Assembly: GCF_016428585.1 (NCBI RefSeq) | Contig: NZ_JAELVR010000011.1 | Coordinates: 140,176-204,175, forward strand | Direction of reading: 5' to 3' | Source: Sedimentitalea arenosa | GTDB lineage: Bacteria; Pseudomonadota; Alphaproteobacteria; Rhodobacterales; Rhodobacteraceae | DNA: 64,000 nucleotides | In this document: in pieces, positions 16,746-30,392 of the stretch | Position numbering within the stretch: the first letter of the stretch is position 1 | Layout of the letters: every line of letters begins with the position of its first letter | Notes under the pieces: model-generated | What the model saw: only the letters and a program-made list of their open reading frames with translations | What the model was told of the DNA's origin: nothing | Database searches by the model: none | Program-made: the position numbers and the translations under genes

Positions 16746-17558
16746 TCACCCGAAGATGGCCGTGACGAGATCCAGGAGCCCGCGTTTCACATCGGCGTCG
16801 TCCGTCAGGGGTTCGATCATCGCCGCTTCGACCGCACGGTCGATGGGCATGCCCTGCGCAATCAGCGACGCGGCATAGACGATCAGACGGGTAGAGACGC
16901 CTTCTTCCAAATCCTGACCCTTGAGCGCGCGCAGCTTTCCGGCAAGGCGCACCAGCGGTTTGACGCGGTCGGGCGACAGCCCGCTTTCGCGTGCCACGAC
17001 TTCGATTTCGACCTCTGGGGTCGGGAAATCGAACTCAACGGCAAGGAAACGTTGCCGGGTCGAAGGTTTCAGGGTTTTCAGGATATTCTGGTAACCGGGG
17101 TTGTAGGACGCGACCAGCATGAAGCCGGGCGCCGCTTCCAGTTCTTCGCCGGTGCGGTCGATCGGCAGGATACGCCGGTCGTCGGTCAGCGGGTGCAGCA
17201 CCACGGTCACGTCCTTGCGCGCCTCGACCACCTCGTCGAGGTAGCAGATTGCGCCCTCGCGCACCGCGCGGGTCAGCGGCCCGTCGACCCAGACGGTTTC
17301 ACCGCCCTTGAGCAGGTAGCGCCCGATCAGGTCGGCCGCCGACAGGTCGTCATGGCAAGCCACGGTGTAAAGCGGCCGGCCCAGCCTTGCGGCCATGTGC
17401 GACACGAAACGCGTCTTGCCGCACCCGGTCGGCCCCTTGAGCAGCATCGGCAGGTTGTTGGCGCTGGCGGCTTCGAACAGTGTGCATTCGTCGCCCTGCG
17501 GCAGGTAGAAGGGGGCGTCTGCCGCCCCCTCCGTTTTCGGGGTGAAGGATCCGTCCAT
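16746..17558 (-). CDS. norQ: NorQ, MoxR-type AAA+ ATPase
   Basis: A 270-residue AAA+ ATPase that works with NorD as a chelatase-like machine to mature NO reductase. Walker A is [13 protein letters not shown], Walker B is [12 protein letters not shown], and sensor 1 is [12 protein letters not shown]. The ATG at 17558 gives MDGSFTPKT; a GTG three codons upstream (17567) overlaps the norB stop and is an alternative start. The gene order norC-B-Q-D is conserved in denitrifiers. Confidence 0.93.
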   Translation of the reverse strand: MDGSFTPKTEGAADAPFYLPQGDECTLFEAASANNLPMLLKGPTGCGKTRFVSHMAARLGRPLYTVACHDDLSAADLIGRYLLKGGETVWVDGPLTRAVREGAICYLDEVVEARKDVTVVLHPLTDDRRILPIDRTGEELEAAPGFMLVASYNPGYQNILKTLKPSTRQRFLAVEFDFPTPEVEIEVVARESGLSPDRVKPLVRLAGKLRALKGQDLEEGVSTRLIVYAASLIAQGMPIDRAVEAAMIEPLTDDADVKRGLLDLVTAIFG

Positions 17559-17563
17559 CTCGC

Positions 17564-18928
17564 TCACTCCGCCGCCACCGTCGCATCGGCCGAGATCACC
17601 TCACGGCGCGGCACGAAGATGGCATAGAGGAACAGGAGCACGCCGAGCAGAACCACGATGCCCGAGCCCAGCCGCATCCAGTAGAAGATGGCGATGCTGT
17701 CCTGAACGTCCATGTAGTACTCGCCCACGACCCGCTGCATGTGCGTCTGCACGGTGCCGGCAAAGGTCAGGGTGAAGGTCATGAAGACCATGCCACCCGA
17801 CATCAGCCAGAACGAGGCCATGTTCAGCACCTGGTTGTAGGGATCACGCTGCTTCAGGATCGGCATGGCATAGCTCATGATCGCGAGGTTGAGGCAGACA
17901 TAAGCGCCGTAGAAGGCCAGGTGCCCGTGTGCAGCGGTGATCTGGGTGCCGTGGGTATAGTAGTTCACCCCGTGCAGCGTGTGCAGGAAGCCCCAGATGC
18001 CCGCGCCGAAGAAGGCCAGCGTGGCACAGCCGAGCGACCACAGCAGTGCCGCCTTGTTCGGGTGATCGCGGCGGCCCTTCCAGACCATGACGAAGGCGAA
18101 GGCCATCATCGCGAAGAACGGGATCACCTCGAGGCTCGAGAAGATCGATCCGATCCACTGCCAGTAGGCCGGCGCGCCGATCCAGTAGTAGTGGTGTCCG
18201 GTGCCCAGGATGCCCGAGAAGAGCGCCGCGGCAACGATGACATAGAGCCATTTCTCGACGATCTCGCGGTCCACCCCGGTCAGCTTGAGCATGAGGTAGG
18301 CGAGGATCGATGCCATGATCAGTTCCCAGACGCCTTCGACCCACAGGTGGATCACGTACCACCAGTACATCTTGTCGAGCGAGAGGTTCTCAGGATTGTA
18401 GAAGGCGAACAGGAAGAGCAGCGCAAGCCCCCAGAGACCCAGAAGCAGGATGTTGGTGATCGCCGTCTTCTTGCCCTTCAGAACGGTCATCGACACGTTG
18501 TAAAGGAACAACAACGCGGCGACGACGATGCCCGCCTTGACCCATTTGGGCTGTTCGAGGAACTCGCGGCCCTCCTTGCCCAGCAGCCAGTTGCCCTCGA
18601 ACAGGTTGAACAGGTAGGTGACGACCACGCCCAGCGTGCCGACCACCAGGATGATCAGTTGCAGATAGGCGATGGTGGGCGAGTGGATCTCGCGTTCCGC
18701 CTCTTCGGGGATCAGGAAGTAGGCCGCCCCGAAGAAGCCGAGCAGCAGCCACACGACCAGACTGTTGGTGTGCAACATGCGGACGATGTTGAACGGCACC
18801 AGTTCGGACAGGGTGTTGGGCATGACATAGATCAGCCCCGCGAGAAGGCCGCCGAGGATCTGGACCGCGAACAGTCCCAGCGCCACGGCGAAATACGCAT
18901 ATGCGATTTTCTGAGATTGATACTTCAT
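17564..18928 (-). CDS. norB: NorB, catalytic subunit of cytochrome c-dependent nitric oxide reductase
   Basis: A 454-residue, twelve-helix heme-copper-family protein carrying hemes b and b3 and the non-heme iron FeB; it reduces 2 NO to N2O in the inner membrane. Recognisable regions are [20 protein letters not shown] (heme b ligand His), [12 protein letters not shown] (FeB site with the extra Glu pair typical of cNOR), [20 protein letters not shown] and [20 protein letters not shown]. The ATG at 18928 gives [13 protein letters not shown], the usual start; a possible start five codons upstream at 18943 lies directly against the norC stop and is unlikely. Confidence 0.96.
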   Translation of the reverse strand: MKYQSQKIAYAYFAVALGLFAVQILGGLLAGLIYVMPNTLSELVPFNIVRMLHTNSLVVWLLLGFFGAAYFLIPEEAEREIHSPTIAYLQLIILVVGTLGVVVTYLFNLFEGNWLLGKEGREFLEQPKWVKAGIVVAALLFLYNVSMTVLKGKKTAITNILLLGLWGLALLFLFAFYNPENLSLDKMYWWYVIHLWVEGVWELIMASILAYLMLKLTGVDREIVEKWLYVIVAAALFSGILGTGHHYYWIGAPAYWQWIGSIFSSLEVIPFFAMMAFAFVMVWKGRRDHPNKAALLWSLGCATLAFFGAGIWGFLHTLHGVNYYTHGTQITAAHGHLAFYGAYVCLNLAIMSYAMPILKQRDPYNQVLNMASFWLMSGGMVFMTFTLTFAGTVQTHMQRVVGEYYMDVQDSIAIFYWMRLGSGIVVLLGVLLFLYAIFVPRREVISADATVAAE

Positions 18929-18943
18929 CTTGATTGTCCTCAC

Positions 18944-19396
18944 TCAACCCGCGTCGTTGGGCGGCCAGCCCTGCGCGTCGATGCTATCCGTCCACAGAAG
19001 GAAGTCGCTGAGCGCGCGATACTCTTCGTCGGTCAGATCGAAATAGGGCATCTGGCGGCGGCCCTCGATGCCGGTCGGCATGGCCTGCATCCACCCTTTC
19101 AGGGTCTCGAACGCGGCCTCGGGGTCGTCCTCGACCCCCATCCGGGTCATGTAGTTGGCCAGTTCCGGCGCGAAATAGGCTCCTTCGCCCAGGATGCTGT
19201 GACAGTTGATGCAGGCGTGGCGTTCCCACACGTGCTTTCCGAGGGCAACGCTTTCCGTGATGCCCTCGTGGTCGGTCGACGTGGTGACGATGTAACGGTG
19301 CGAATGAGCCGTCAGCCCCACGAATATGATGATAAAGAACAGTGACCCGCCGAAAAAGATGTTCCGGGCCATGCTCTTGGTCATGACTTCGCGCAT
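18944..19396 (-). CDS. norC: NorC, cytochrome c subunit of nitric oxide reductase
   Basis: A 150-residue membrane-anchored cytochrome c that passes electrons to NorB. One N-terminal helix lies at about 12-30 (NIFFGGSLFFIIIFVGLTAH). The heme site is C62-I-N-C-H66 with following SILGEGAYFAPEL, and the axial Met is probably in GRRQMPYF. It is the first gene of norCBQDEF, driven from a NNR-type box 64 nt upstream that overlaps the nirI stop codon. Confidence 0.95.
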   Translation of the reverse strand: MREVMTKSMARNIFFGGSLFFIIIFVGLTAHSHRYIVTTSTDHEGITESVALGKHVWERHACINCHSILGEGAYFAPELANYMTRMGVEDDPEAAFETLKGWMQAMPTGIEGRRQMPYFDLTDEEYRALSDFLLWTDSIDAQGWPPNDAG

Positions 19397-19459
19397 TGCG
19401 CTCTCCTTTGCGCTGCGTTTTCGATGCGGCCACCTTGGTCTGCGGCGGCCGTGTGATCC

Positions 19460-19469
19460 TTGGCTTTTG

Positions 19470-19473
<4 letters not shown>
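19460..19473 (-). promoter_or_regulatory. NNR-type operator of the nor operon
   Basis: The minus strand reads TTGAC-AAAA-GCCAA, fitting TTGNC-N4-GNCAA. It lies at the very 3' end of nirI, 64 nt before the norC start. Confidence 0.75.
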
Positions 19474-23420
<3,947 letters not shown>

Positions 23421-23430
23421 CGCGACGCAT

Positions 23431-23455
23431 CGGGGGCCGGCCAGCCCGGCCCCCG
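23431..23455 (+). terminator. Hairpin (attenuating terminator) between nirS and nirE
   Basis: A 10-bp GC stem CGGGGGCCGG / CCGGCCCCCG with a 5-nt loop, followed by GCTTTCTT. Partial termination, or 3' protection of nirS mRNA, would give high NirS and low d1-synthesis enzymes. Confidence 0.75.
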
Positions 23456-23500
23456 GCTTTCTTCTGAACACCCGCGAGCCAGACGAACAGGAGCCAGCAC

Positions 23501-24286
23501 ATGACACCGACCGGCAAGGTAAATCTGATCGGAGCCGGCCCCGGCGACGTCGAACTGATGACGCTGCGCGCGCTCCGGATGCTGAAAGAGGCCGACGCCG
23601 TGGTCTATGACCGGCTCGTCTCGCCCGAAATTCTCGACCTTTCGCCCGAAGGCGCCCGCATGATCGCGGTGGGCAAGGCCCCGAAATGCCATACGGTCCC
23701 GCAGGACCGAATCAACGAAATTCTCGCCGAACTCGCCCTGCAGGGCTTGACTGTCGCACGGCTCAAGGGAGGCGATCCGATGATCTTCGGGCGTGGCTCG
23801 GAAGAGGCCGCCTATCTGATGGATCGCGGCATCACTGTCGAATATGCGCCGGGCATCACCGCCGCGCAGGGCATGGCGTCCGCGACCGGCGTGCCGCTGA
23901 CCCATCGCGGGCTGGCGACCGGCGTGCGCTACGTCACCGGGCACCGCGCCGCGGACCAATCGCTCGACCTCGACTGGGCCAGCCTGGCCGACACCGACAC
24001 GACGCTCGTGGTCTACATGGGCGTGGCCAACATCTCCGAAATCTCGCTGAACCTGATGCGCGAAGGCATGCCCGGCTCGTTGCCGGTGATGGCCATCGCC
24101 TCGGCAACCACGCCACAGGAACGCCGCATCCTGTCGCGGCTCGACCAGATCGGCGTCGACATCCAGGCCAACCCGATGGCGGCTCCGGTTCTGTTCGTCA
24201 TCGGCCATGTGGTCTCGCTCTATCGCGCGGGGGATGTCGAAGACCAAGAGGACCGGCGGATGCCCGCGGTGGCCGCCGGTGAATAA
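23501..24286 (+). CDS. nirE: NirE, uroporphyrinogen-III C-methyltransferase
   Basis: A 261-residue SAM-dependent methyltransferase that makes precorrin-2 from uroporphyrinogen III for heme d1. The family motifs are complete: VNLIGAGPGDVELMTLRALR, VVYDRLVSPEIL, VARLKGGDPMIFGRG, the SAM-loop PGITAAQGMAS and PLTHRGLATGVRYVTGH. It lacks the dehydrogenase/chelatase module of CysG. A good AGGAG site precedes the ATG. It overlaps nirC by 8 nt. Confidence 0.95.
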   Translation: MTPTGKVNLIGAGPGDVELMTLRALRMLKEADAVVYDRLVSPEILDLSPEGARMIAVGKAPKCHTVPQDRINEILAELALQGLTVARLKGGDPMIFGRGSEEAAYLMDRGITVEYAPGITAAQGMASATGVPLTHRGLATGVRYVTGHRAADQSLDLDWASLADTDTTLVVYMGVANISEISLNLMREGMPGSLPVMAIASATTPQERRILSRLDQIGVDIQANPMAAPVLFVIGHVVSLYRAGDVEDQEDRRMPAVAAGE

Positions 24287-24587
24287 GATCGTTCTCTACC
24301 TCGCTCTGAGCAGCGCCGCGATCGCCGGAGATACCGTCCCGGTCGATGGCCCTGCACTGGCTCGGCTGGTGCAGCAGGATTGCGGCTCCTGCCATGGCCT
24401 GACGCTCAAGGGCGGGCTGGGCCCGGATATCCGGCCAGAAGCTCTGGCCCATTACGAGCCGGAAACCCTGGCTTCGGTGATTCTCGACGGCATCCCCGGT
24501 ACGGCGATGCCCCCGTGGCGACCTCTGCTGACCCAGGCCGAGGTGGAATGGATGGTCGACTACCTTCTGAGTGGAGGACTGGAATGA
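24279..24587 (+). CDS. nirC: NirC, small periplasmic cytochrome c55x
   Basis: A 102-residue protein with a short signal peptide (VNKIVLYLALSSAAIA) and one heme c site C35-G-S-C-H39. The axial Met is probably in GTAMPPW. NirC has been shown in other denitrifiers to donate electrons to NirS, and is implicated in d1 maturation. The start is the GTG at 24279, inside the nirE end; the TGA overlaps the nirF ATG. It is shown not to be the unrelated nitrite channel NirC of enterics by its heme motif. Confidence 0.9.
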   Translation: MNKIVLYLALSSAAIAGDTVPVDGPALARLVQQDCGSCHGLTLKGGLGPDIRPEALAHYEPETLASVILDGIPGTAMPPWRPLLTQAEVEWMVDYLLSGGLE

Positions 24588-25726
24588 AACGTGTCTTTCT
24601 TGGGGCCGTCGCCGCGATGGCTCTTGCCATTCCGGCCACGGCGCAACCGACCGGCGATCTTGGCCTGATCGTGGAACGTGCCAGCGGGTCGCTGCTGGTG
24701 GTCGATCAATCCGACCGCGCCAAGATCGGGCGAATCACCGGCCTTGGCGATCTGTCGCATGCTTCGCTGGTCTATTCACCAGACGAGCGGTTTGCGTACG
24801 TCTTCGGCCGCGACGGCGGGTTGACCAAGGTCGACATTCTCGAACAGTCGATCGTCAACCGGGTCATGCAGGCGGGCAATTCGATCGGCGGAGCGATTTC
24901 GGACGACGGGCGCTTCGTCGCCGTGTCCAACTATGAACCCGGCGGCGTGCGCATTTTCGACGCCGAAACGCTCGAGATGGTGCTCGACATTCCGACCCAG
25001 TCCAAGACCATCGGCCTGGTCGACATTCCCGGCACCAAGTTCGTGTTCAGCCTTTGGGATGCGGGTGAAACATGGATCGTCGATCTGTCCGCCGAAACGG
25101 CCGAGATCACCAAGATCGAAGGCATGGGCACCAACCCCTATGACGCGTTGGTCACGGGCGACGGGCGCACCTACATCACCGGGCTTTTCGGCGACGACCA
25201 CCTGACCGCGCTGGACCTGTGGCAGGAGACCCCGGAACCGATGCCGATCCTGCCCGGCTATGCCGAGGGTCGCGAGGGTCTGCCGGTCTACAAGATGCCG
25301 CATCTCGAAGGTTGGGCTCTTGCGGGTAGCGAATTCGTCCTGCCCGCGGTCGGTCAGCACGAGGTGCTCTGGGTCGATGCGCGTGATCTGACGGAAACCG
25401 GGCGCACGCAAACCCATGGCCAGCCGGTCTTTGCGATGGCGCGGCCCGACGGACGCCATGTCTGGGTGAACTTCGCACATCCGCTGAACGACACGATCCA
25501 GGTGATCGATACCGTGACAAAGCAGGTCATCCACGAATTCAAGCCCGGCCCCGGCGTTCTGCACATGGAGTTCACGCCGCGCGGGCGTGAAGTCTGGCTG
25601 TCCGTGCGCGATGCAGGCAAGGTCATGATCTACGATACGCAGACCTTCGAAAAACTGCGCGAGATCGATGCGGAAAGCCCGTCTGGGATCTTCTTTACCG
25701 CGCGGGCGCACAGGACGGGGTTGTGA
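24584..25726 (+). CDS. nirF: NirF, heme d1 biosynthesis protein
   Basis: A 380-residue, propeller-fold protein related to the d1 domain of NirS but without a heme c motif. A signal peptide (MKRVFLGAVAAMALAIPATA) indicates export. It is essential for heme d1 synthesis and was proposed to catalyse the last dehydrogenation or to bind d1 for transfer. Repeated blade motifs include YSPDERFAYVFGRDGGLTKV and FTPRGREVWLSVRDAGKVMI. The conserved HMEF stretch is present. Confidence 0.93.
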   Translation: MKRVFLGAVAAMALAIPATAQPTGDLGLIVERASGSLLVVDQSDRAKIGRITGLGDLSHASLVYSPDERFAYVFGRDGGLTKVDILEQSIVNRVMQAGNSIGGAISDDGRFVAVSNYEPGGVRIFDAETLEMVLDIPTQSKTIGLVDIPGTKFVFSLWDAGETWIVDLSAETAEITKIEGMGTNPYDALVTGDGRTYITGLFGDDHLTALDLWQETPEPMPILPGYAEGREGLPVYKMPHLEGWALAGSEFVLPAVGQHEVLWVDARDLTETGRTQTHGQPVFAMARPDGRHVWVNFAHPLNDTIQVIDTVTKQVIHEFKPGPGVLHMEFTPRGREVWLSVRDAGKVMIYDTQTFEKLREIDAESPSGIFFTARAHRTGL

Positions 25727-25728
25727 TC

Positions 25729-26721
25729 ATGGAAGGCGTCACCGATCCCATTACCCAGGCCCTGCTCGACGACTGGCAGCGCGGCTTTCCGATCTGTGCA
25801 CGGCCGTTCGCAGAGCTTGCGCTCAGCCTCGGCCTTGACGAGGCCGACGTCATCGCACGGCTGGACACTCAGCGGCGCAACGGGCGTATCACCAGGGTTG
25901 GCGCGACCTGCGCCCCCAACGCCGTGTCGGCCAGCACGCTGGCGGCCGTCGCAGCCCCCGAGGACCGTATCGAGGAAGTCGCCGCGATCATCGGGGCCGA
26001 GCCGGGTATCAACCATTCCTACCTGCGCGAGAACGACTGGAACCTGTGGTTCGTGGCGACGGGACCCGATCGCGCCCATGTCGATGCAGCGCTTGCCCGG
26101 ATTGCCGAACGTACCGGGCTCAGGGTCATGGACCTGCGGCTTGTCCGGCCCTTCAACGTCGATCTGGGCTTTGCCCTGCGCCGCAACGGCACCGCGCATG
26201 GCACCGCCAAGACGGTCGATCCATCGGTCTTTCGCCCCGACGACCGCCCGATCCTGCAAGCGCTGACCCGTGGCCTGCCACTGGTGCCCCGCCCCTACCT
26301 TGAACTCGCTGAAACGGTTGGACGCCGCGAGGCGGACGTGCTGGAGAGGATAGGCGTGCTGGTCGATGCCGGCATCATCGCCCGCTTGGGAATCATCGTG
26401 CGCCACCGCGCGCTCGGATGGCGCTCGAACGCGATGGTGGTCTGGGATCTGCCACACGACGCAATCACCACCGCCGGCCCCCTTCTGGCCGCGCAGCCGG
26501 GCATCACGCTCTGTTACGAACGCACGCCAGTGCCCGGCCTGTGGCCGTACCGGCTCTACTCGATGATCCACGCCCGTACCCGCGCCGATGCGCTGGACGT
26601 GCTGACGCGCGTTTGCCGCCTGCCCGAGCTGCAAGGCGTCCCGCATCTGCCGCTTTTCTCTCTGCATTGTTTCAAGCAGACCGGCGCCATGGTCGCTGCG
26701 CCGCAAAAGGAGATCGCATGA
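25729..26721 (+). CDS. nirDL: NirD-NirL fusion, siroheme decarboxylase subunit
   Basis: A 330-residue protein with two tandem Lrp/AsnC-like siroheme decarboxylase domains. The N-terminal NirD-like half starts DPITQALLDDWQRGFPICAR, and the C-terminal NirL-like half starts DRPILQALTRGLPLVPRPYL. With NirG and NirH it converts 12,18-dicarboxylates of siroheme to didecarboxysiroheme. The fusion is as in Paracoccus, whereas Pseudomonas has separate genes. The ATG at 25729 is preferred to the GTG at 25723 that overlaps the nirF stop. Confidence 0.93.
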   Translation: MEGVTDPITQALLDDWQRGFPICARPFAELALSLGLDEADVIARLDTQRRNGRITRVGATCAPNAVSASTLAAVAAPEDRIEEVAAIIGAEPGINHSYLRENDWNLWFVATGPDRAHVDAALARIAERTGLRVMDLRLVRPFNVDLGFALRRNGTAHGTAKTVDPSVFRPDDRPILQALTRGLPLVPRPYLELAETVGRREADVLERIGVLVDAGIIARLGIIVRHRALGWRSNAMVVWDLPHDAITTAGPLLAAQPGITLCYERTPVPGLWPYRLYSMIHARTRADALDVLTRVCRLPELQGVPHLPLFSLHCFKQTGAMVAAPQKEIA

Positions 26722-27167
26722 CACCCGATGAAACCGATCGCCGCATCCTGAACTACCTTCAGGAAGGGTTTCCCATCGCGCCTCACCCCTACCGCATGGT
26801 CGCTGAAGAGCTGGGCCTCACCGAGGAGGATCTGCTGAGTCGAATCACCGCGATGAAAGAGGCGCGGGTCATCACGCGTTTTGGCCCGTTCTTCGACGCG
26901 GCAGCGATGGGCGGGGCCTTCTGCCTCTGCGCGATCGCGGTGCCCGAGGAGCGGTTCGAGGAGGTCATGACGAAAGTCAATGCACACCCCGAGGTAGCGC
27001 ATAATTATGAGCGTACGCACCGGCTGAACATGTGGTTCGTTCTGGCGACGGAAACCCCCGACGCCATCGCCCGCACAGCCGAGGCCATCGAACGGGAAAC
27101 CGGGCTGACAGTGCTCTGTTTTCCGAAATTGCAAGAATTCTTCATCGGGTTCAGGGTCGCCGCATGA
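26718..27167 (+). CDS. nirG: NirG, siroheme decarboxylase subunit
   Basis: A 149-residue Lrp-like protein: an N-terminal helix-turn-helix-like part (DETDRRILNYLQEGFPIAPH) and an ACT-like substrate-binding half (AHNYERTHRLNMWFVLATET, where the histidines match the siroheme decarboxylase site). It acts with NirDL and NirH. It overlaps its neighbours by 4 nt on both sides. Confidence 0.92.
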   Translation: MTPDETDRRILNYLQEGFPIAPHPYRMVAEELGLTEEDLLSRITAMKEARVITRFGPFFDAAAMGGAFCLCAIAVPEERFEEVMTKVNAHPEVAHNYERTHRLNMWFVLATETPDAIARTAEAIERETGLTVLCFPKLQEFFIGFRVAA

Positions 27168-27652
27168 CACTCGACGCCACAGACCGCCAGATCATCGCCG
27201 CCACACAGGCGGGCCTGCCGCTCGTGTCCGAGCCTTACGCGCAGGTCGCGGCAGAGCTCGGCCTCTCGGAGGAAGTGGTCTGCGACCGCCTGCGCACGAT
27301 GCAGGCCAGCGGTGTGATCCGCCGGATCGCGGTCGCGCCCAACCATTACAAGCTGGGCATGACGGCGAACGGAATGTCGGTCTGGGATGTTGCCGACGAG
27401 CGCGTCGCGGAACTGGGCCAGAAGGTTGGCAATCTTGACGGGGTGACCCACTGCTACGAGCGCCCGCGCGCCCTGCCCGACTGGCCCTACAACCTGTTCG
27501 CGATGCTGCACGGAAGCAGCCGCGAAGATGTGGAGGCGCAGCGTGCTCACGTCGCGGCCATCCTCGGCGATGCCTGCCGGGGGCACGACATCCTGTATTC
27601 GACCCGCATACTGAAAAAGACCGGGCTGCGGTTGCGCAGCCGGAAAGGCTAA
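27164..27652 (+). CDS. nirH: NirH, siroheme decarboxylase subunit
   Basis: A 162-residue paralogue of NirG with ATDRQIIAATQAGLPLVSEP at the start, VIRRIAVAPNHYKLGMTANG in the middle and VTHCYERPRALPDWPYNLFA carrying the conserved active-site His/Tyr region. It completes the siroheme decarboxylase set. Its start overlaps nirG; nirJ follows after 3 nt. Confidence 0.92.
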   Translation: MTLDATDRQIIAATQAGLPLVSEPYAQVAAELGLSEEVVCDRLRTMQASGVIRRIAVAPNHYKLGMTANGMSVWDVADERVAELGQKVGNLDGVTHCYERPRALPDWPYNLFAMLHGSSREDVEAQRAHVAAILGDACRGHDILYSTRILKKTGLRLRSRKG

Positions 27653-27655
27653 GAA

Positions 27656-28873
27656 ATGTTCCGAATGTCCGAATACATGCACCAGCTGGTGCACCCGACT
27701 CCCGTGCGGACAAGGCGCGGTAGCGGCGGCGTGAAACCCGTGGTGATCTGGAACCTGACGCGGCGTTGCAACCTGAAGTGCCGTCATTGCTATACCGTTT
27801 CGGCCGATGTGCATTTCCCGGGCGAACTGTCCCACGAGCAGGCCGTTGCCACGCTGGACGATCTGGGCGATTTCGGCATTCCGGCCCTGATCCTGTCGGG
27901 CGGGGAGCCGCTGGACCGGTTCGATTTTTTCGACCTGGCCAAGCGGGCGCGCCCGATGGTGCGAATGCTGGCGCTCTCGACCAACGGCACCAAGATCCAT
28001 GGAGAAACCGCAGACAAGGTGGCCGAGATCGGATTCGACTATGTCGGTATCTCCATCGACGGGATCGGCGCCACGAATGACTGGTTCCGCGGTGTCGACG
28101 GAGCATTCGACGACGCCGTGCGCGGCGTGCGCGAGTGCAAGAAACGCGGCATCAAGGTCGGGCTCCGGTTCACGCTGACCAAGGACAACGAGGCGCAGTT
28201 GCCCGATCTGCTCAAGCTGTGTGACGATGAAGGCGTCGACAAGTTCTATCTGTCGCATCTCGTCTATGCCGGGCGCGGCGACAAGAACCGGGGCGAGGAC
28301 GCGGTGCACGACCACACGCGTCGCGCCATGGATATCCTGATCGAGAAAGCCTGGCACGACGCAAGCACCGGCGGGCCGCTCGACATCGTGACCGGCAACA
28401 ACGACGCCGACGCGGTCTATCTGATGAACTGGGCAGCCGACCTGTTCGATCAGGACAAGCTGGACAACCTGCGCGACCACCTTGAGGCCTGGGGCGGCAA
28501 CTCGTCGGGTCTGGGCGTCGCCAATATAGACCACCAGGGCAAGGTGCACCCGGACACCTACTGGTCCGACTACACCATCGGCAGCGTCAAGGACGCGAAA
28601 TTCTCGGACCTCTGGACCGGCGAAGACGCGATGCTGGCGCAGTTGCGACGCCGTCCGCGCCCGCTCAAGGGGCGCTGCGGCGCCTGCGCATTCCAGTCGG
28701 TCTGCGGAGGCAACACCCGCATCCGCGCCTTGCAACTGACGGGCGACCCCTGGGCCGAAGACCCGGCCTGTTACCTGTCCAACACGGAAATCGGCATCGC
28801 CGATGCCGACCGCCTGACCGTCACACCATTCCGAGGGAAACGCCATGATCCGGCGCATGATTTCAGCCTCTAG
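27656..28873 (+). CDS. nirJ: NirJ, radical SAM heme d1 biosynthesis enzyme
   Basis: A 405-residue radical SAM enzyme that removes the propionate side chains of didecarboxysiroheme to give the carbonyl groups of d1. The radical SAM cluster is C38-N-L-K-C42-R-H-C45. The C-terminal SPASM-like cluster region reads [20 protein letters not shown] followed by [10 protein letters not shown]. It overlaps the start of nirN by 29 nt. Confidence 0.94.
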   Translation: MFRMSEYMHQLVHPTPVRTRRGSGGVKPVVIWNLTRRCNLKCRHCYTVSADVHFPGELSHEQAVATLDDLGDFGIPALILSGGEPLDRFDFFDLAKRARPMVRMLALSTNGTKIHGETADKVAEIGFDYVGISIDGIGATNDWFRGVDGAFDDAVRGVRECKKRGIKVGLRFTLTKDNEAQLPDLLKLCDDEGVDKFYLSHLVYAGRGDKNRGEDAVHDHTRRAMDILIEKAWHDASTGGPLDIVTGNNDADAVYLMNWAADLFDQDKLDNLRDHLEAWGGNSSGLGVANIDHQGKVHPDTYWSDYTIGSVKDAKFSDLWTGEDAMLAQLRRRPRPLKGRCGACAFQSVCGGNTRIRALQLTGDPWAEDPACYLSNTEIGIADADRLTVTPFRGKRHDPAHDFSL

Positions 28874-30392
28874 CCTCGTCCTGTTGGCGAGCCTTGCCGG
28901 AGCGGACCCGGCGCAGGACTATGCCGAGAACTGTGCCTCCTGCCATGGCGACGCGCGCCTTGGCGGCACAGGCCCCGCGCTGATCCCGGAAACGCTTGGC
29001 CGGATGCGTGGCCCGAACCTGGAAGCGGTGATCGCCCATGGCCGCGCCGCGACCCAGATGCCGGCCTTCGCCGAAGACCTGAGCGCCGAGCGCATCACCG
29101 CGCTGGCTGAATACCTGCAAACGCCGCTCGATATGGTGCCCGACTGGGGTGTCGAGCAGATCGCCGAAACGCTCTGGCTCGACCCGGACTACACGCCTGC
29201 CGATTCGCCGGTCTGGGACTCCGACCCGATGAACATCACGCTGGTGGTAGAAACCGGCGATCATCATGTCAGCGTTCTGGACGGGGACACGTTCGAAGTG
29301 CTCGACCGGTTCGAAACGCCCTTTGCCGTGCATGGCGGGCCGAAATTCAGCCCCGATGGGCGATATGTGTTCATCATGTCGCGCGATGGCTGGGTGCAGA
29401 AATACGACCTCTGGTCGCTGCATCAGGTCGGCCGCGTCCGCGCGGGTCTGAACAGCCGCAACATCGCGATCAGCAAGGACGGGCTGCATCTGGCGGTCGC
29501 CAACTACCTGCCGATGACGCTGACCCTGCTGTCCACCGCCGACCTGAGCGTCGAGAAGGTCATGCCAGTGACGTCAAAGTCCGGTGTGGCGAGCCGTGTG
29601 AGCGCAGTCTACCAGGCGCCGCAGCGCGACAGTTTCATCCTCGCCCTCAAGGATCAGCCCGAGATCTGGGAGGTCGCCACCGACCCCGATGCAGATCCGG
29701 TCTATGAAGGCTTCATCCACAGCCAGGAAAAGGACATGGTCGAGGCGATTCCCTCCTCCGAAGGGCTCTTCGCCCGCCGTCGAATCGAGATCGCCGAACC
29801 GCTGGACGATTTCTTCTTCACCGACGATTACCGCCACCTGATCGGCGCATCTCGGGATGGCGCGCGTGGCGTGGTGGTGAACTTGAACGTGGGCCGCGAG
29901 ATTGCCGAACTGCCCCTGCCCGGAATGCCACATCTGGGATCCGGCATCAGCTGGGAGCTGGACGGCCGCCGCGTCATGGCGACGCCGCACCTGAAGGAGG
30001 GCAAGCTCTCGATCATCGACACCGATGACTGGAGTGTGCTCAAGACCATCGAGACCGAAGGGCCGGGGTTCTTCCTGCGCAGCCACGAAGACAGCCCCTA
30101 TTTCTGGGCTGATGTGTTCTTTGGTCCGAACAAGGACGTGATGCACGTGATCGACAAGCAGAGCCTCGAGATCGTCAAGACCCTGCGCCCGGAACCCGGT
30201 GCAACGGTCGCACATGTGGAATTCACCCGCGACGGGCGCTATGCTCTTGTATCGGTATGGGAGGATGACGGCGCGGTGATCGTCTATGACGCCGCCACGC
30301 TGGAAGAAGTCCGCCGCCTGCCGATGAAGAAACCATCCGGGAAATACAATGTCTGGAACAAGATCACCTTCTCCGAAGGCACAAGCCACTGA
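28845..30392 (+). CDS. nirN: NirN, cytochrome c/d1-type dihydro-heme d1 dehydrogenase
   Basis: A 515-residue paralogue of NirS: a signal peptide (residues 1-20), heme c site C30-A-S-C-H34 and a d1-binding propeller ending [13 protein letters not shown]. In Pseudomonas aeruginosa NirN oxidises dihydro-heme d1, the last step of d1 synthesis, and helps transfer it to NirS. The first 29 nt overlap nirJ. The 3' end overlaps the CbiX-like gene by 44 nt. Confidence 0.93.
   Translation: MIRRMISASSLVLLASLAGADPAQDYAENCASCHGDARLGGTGPALIPETLGRMRGPNLEAVIAHGRAATQMPAFAEDLSAERITALAEYLQTPLDMVPDWGVEQIAETLWLDPDYTPADSPVWDSDPMNITLVVETGDHHVSVLDGDTFEVLDRFETPFAVHGGPKFSPDGRYVFIMSRDGWVQKYDLWSLHQVGRVRAGLNSRNIAISKDGLHLAVANYLPMTLTLLSTADLSVEKVMPVTSKSGVASRVSAVYQAPQRDSFILALKDQPEIWEVATDPDADPVYEGFIHSQEKDMVEAIPSSEGLFARRRIEIAEPLDDFFFTDDYRHLIGASRDGARGVVVNLNVGREIAELPLPGMPHLGSGISWELDGRRVMATPHLKEGKLSIIDTDDWSVLKTIETEGPGFFLRSHEDSPYFWADVFFGPNKDVMHVIDKQSLEIVKTLRPEPGATVAHVEFTRDGRYALVSVWEDDGAVIVYDAATLEEVRRLPMKKPSGKYNVWNKITFSEGTSH

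Noticed and set aside
15105..17627. An 840-residue plus-strand open frame
   Set aside because: Antisense of norD and norQ, which have clear family motifs on the minus strand; typical high-GC shadow frame.
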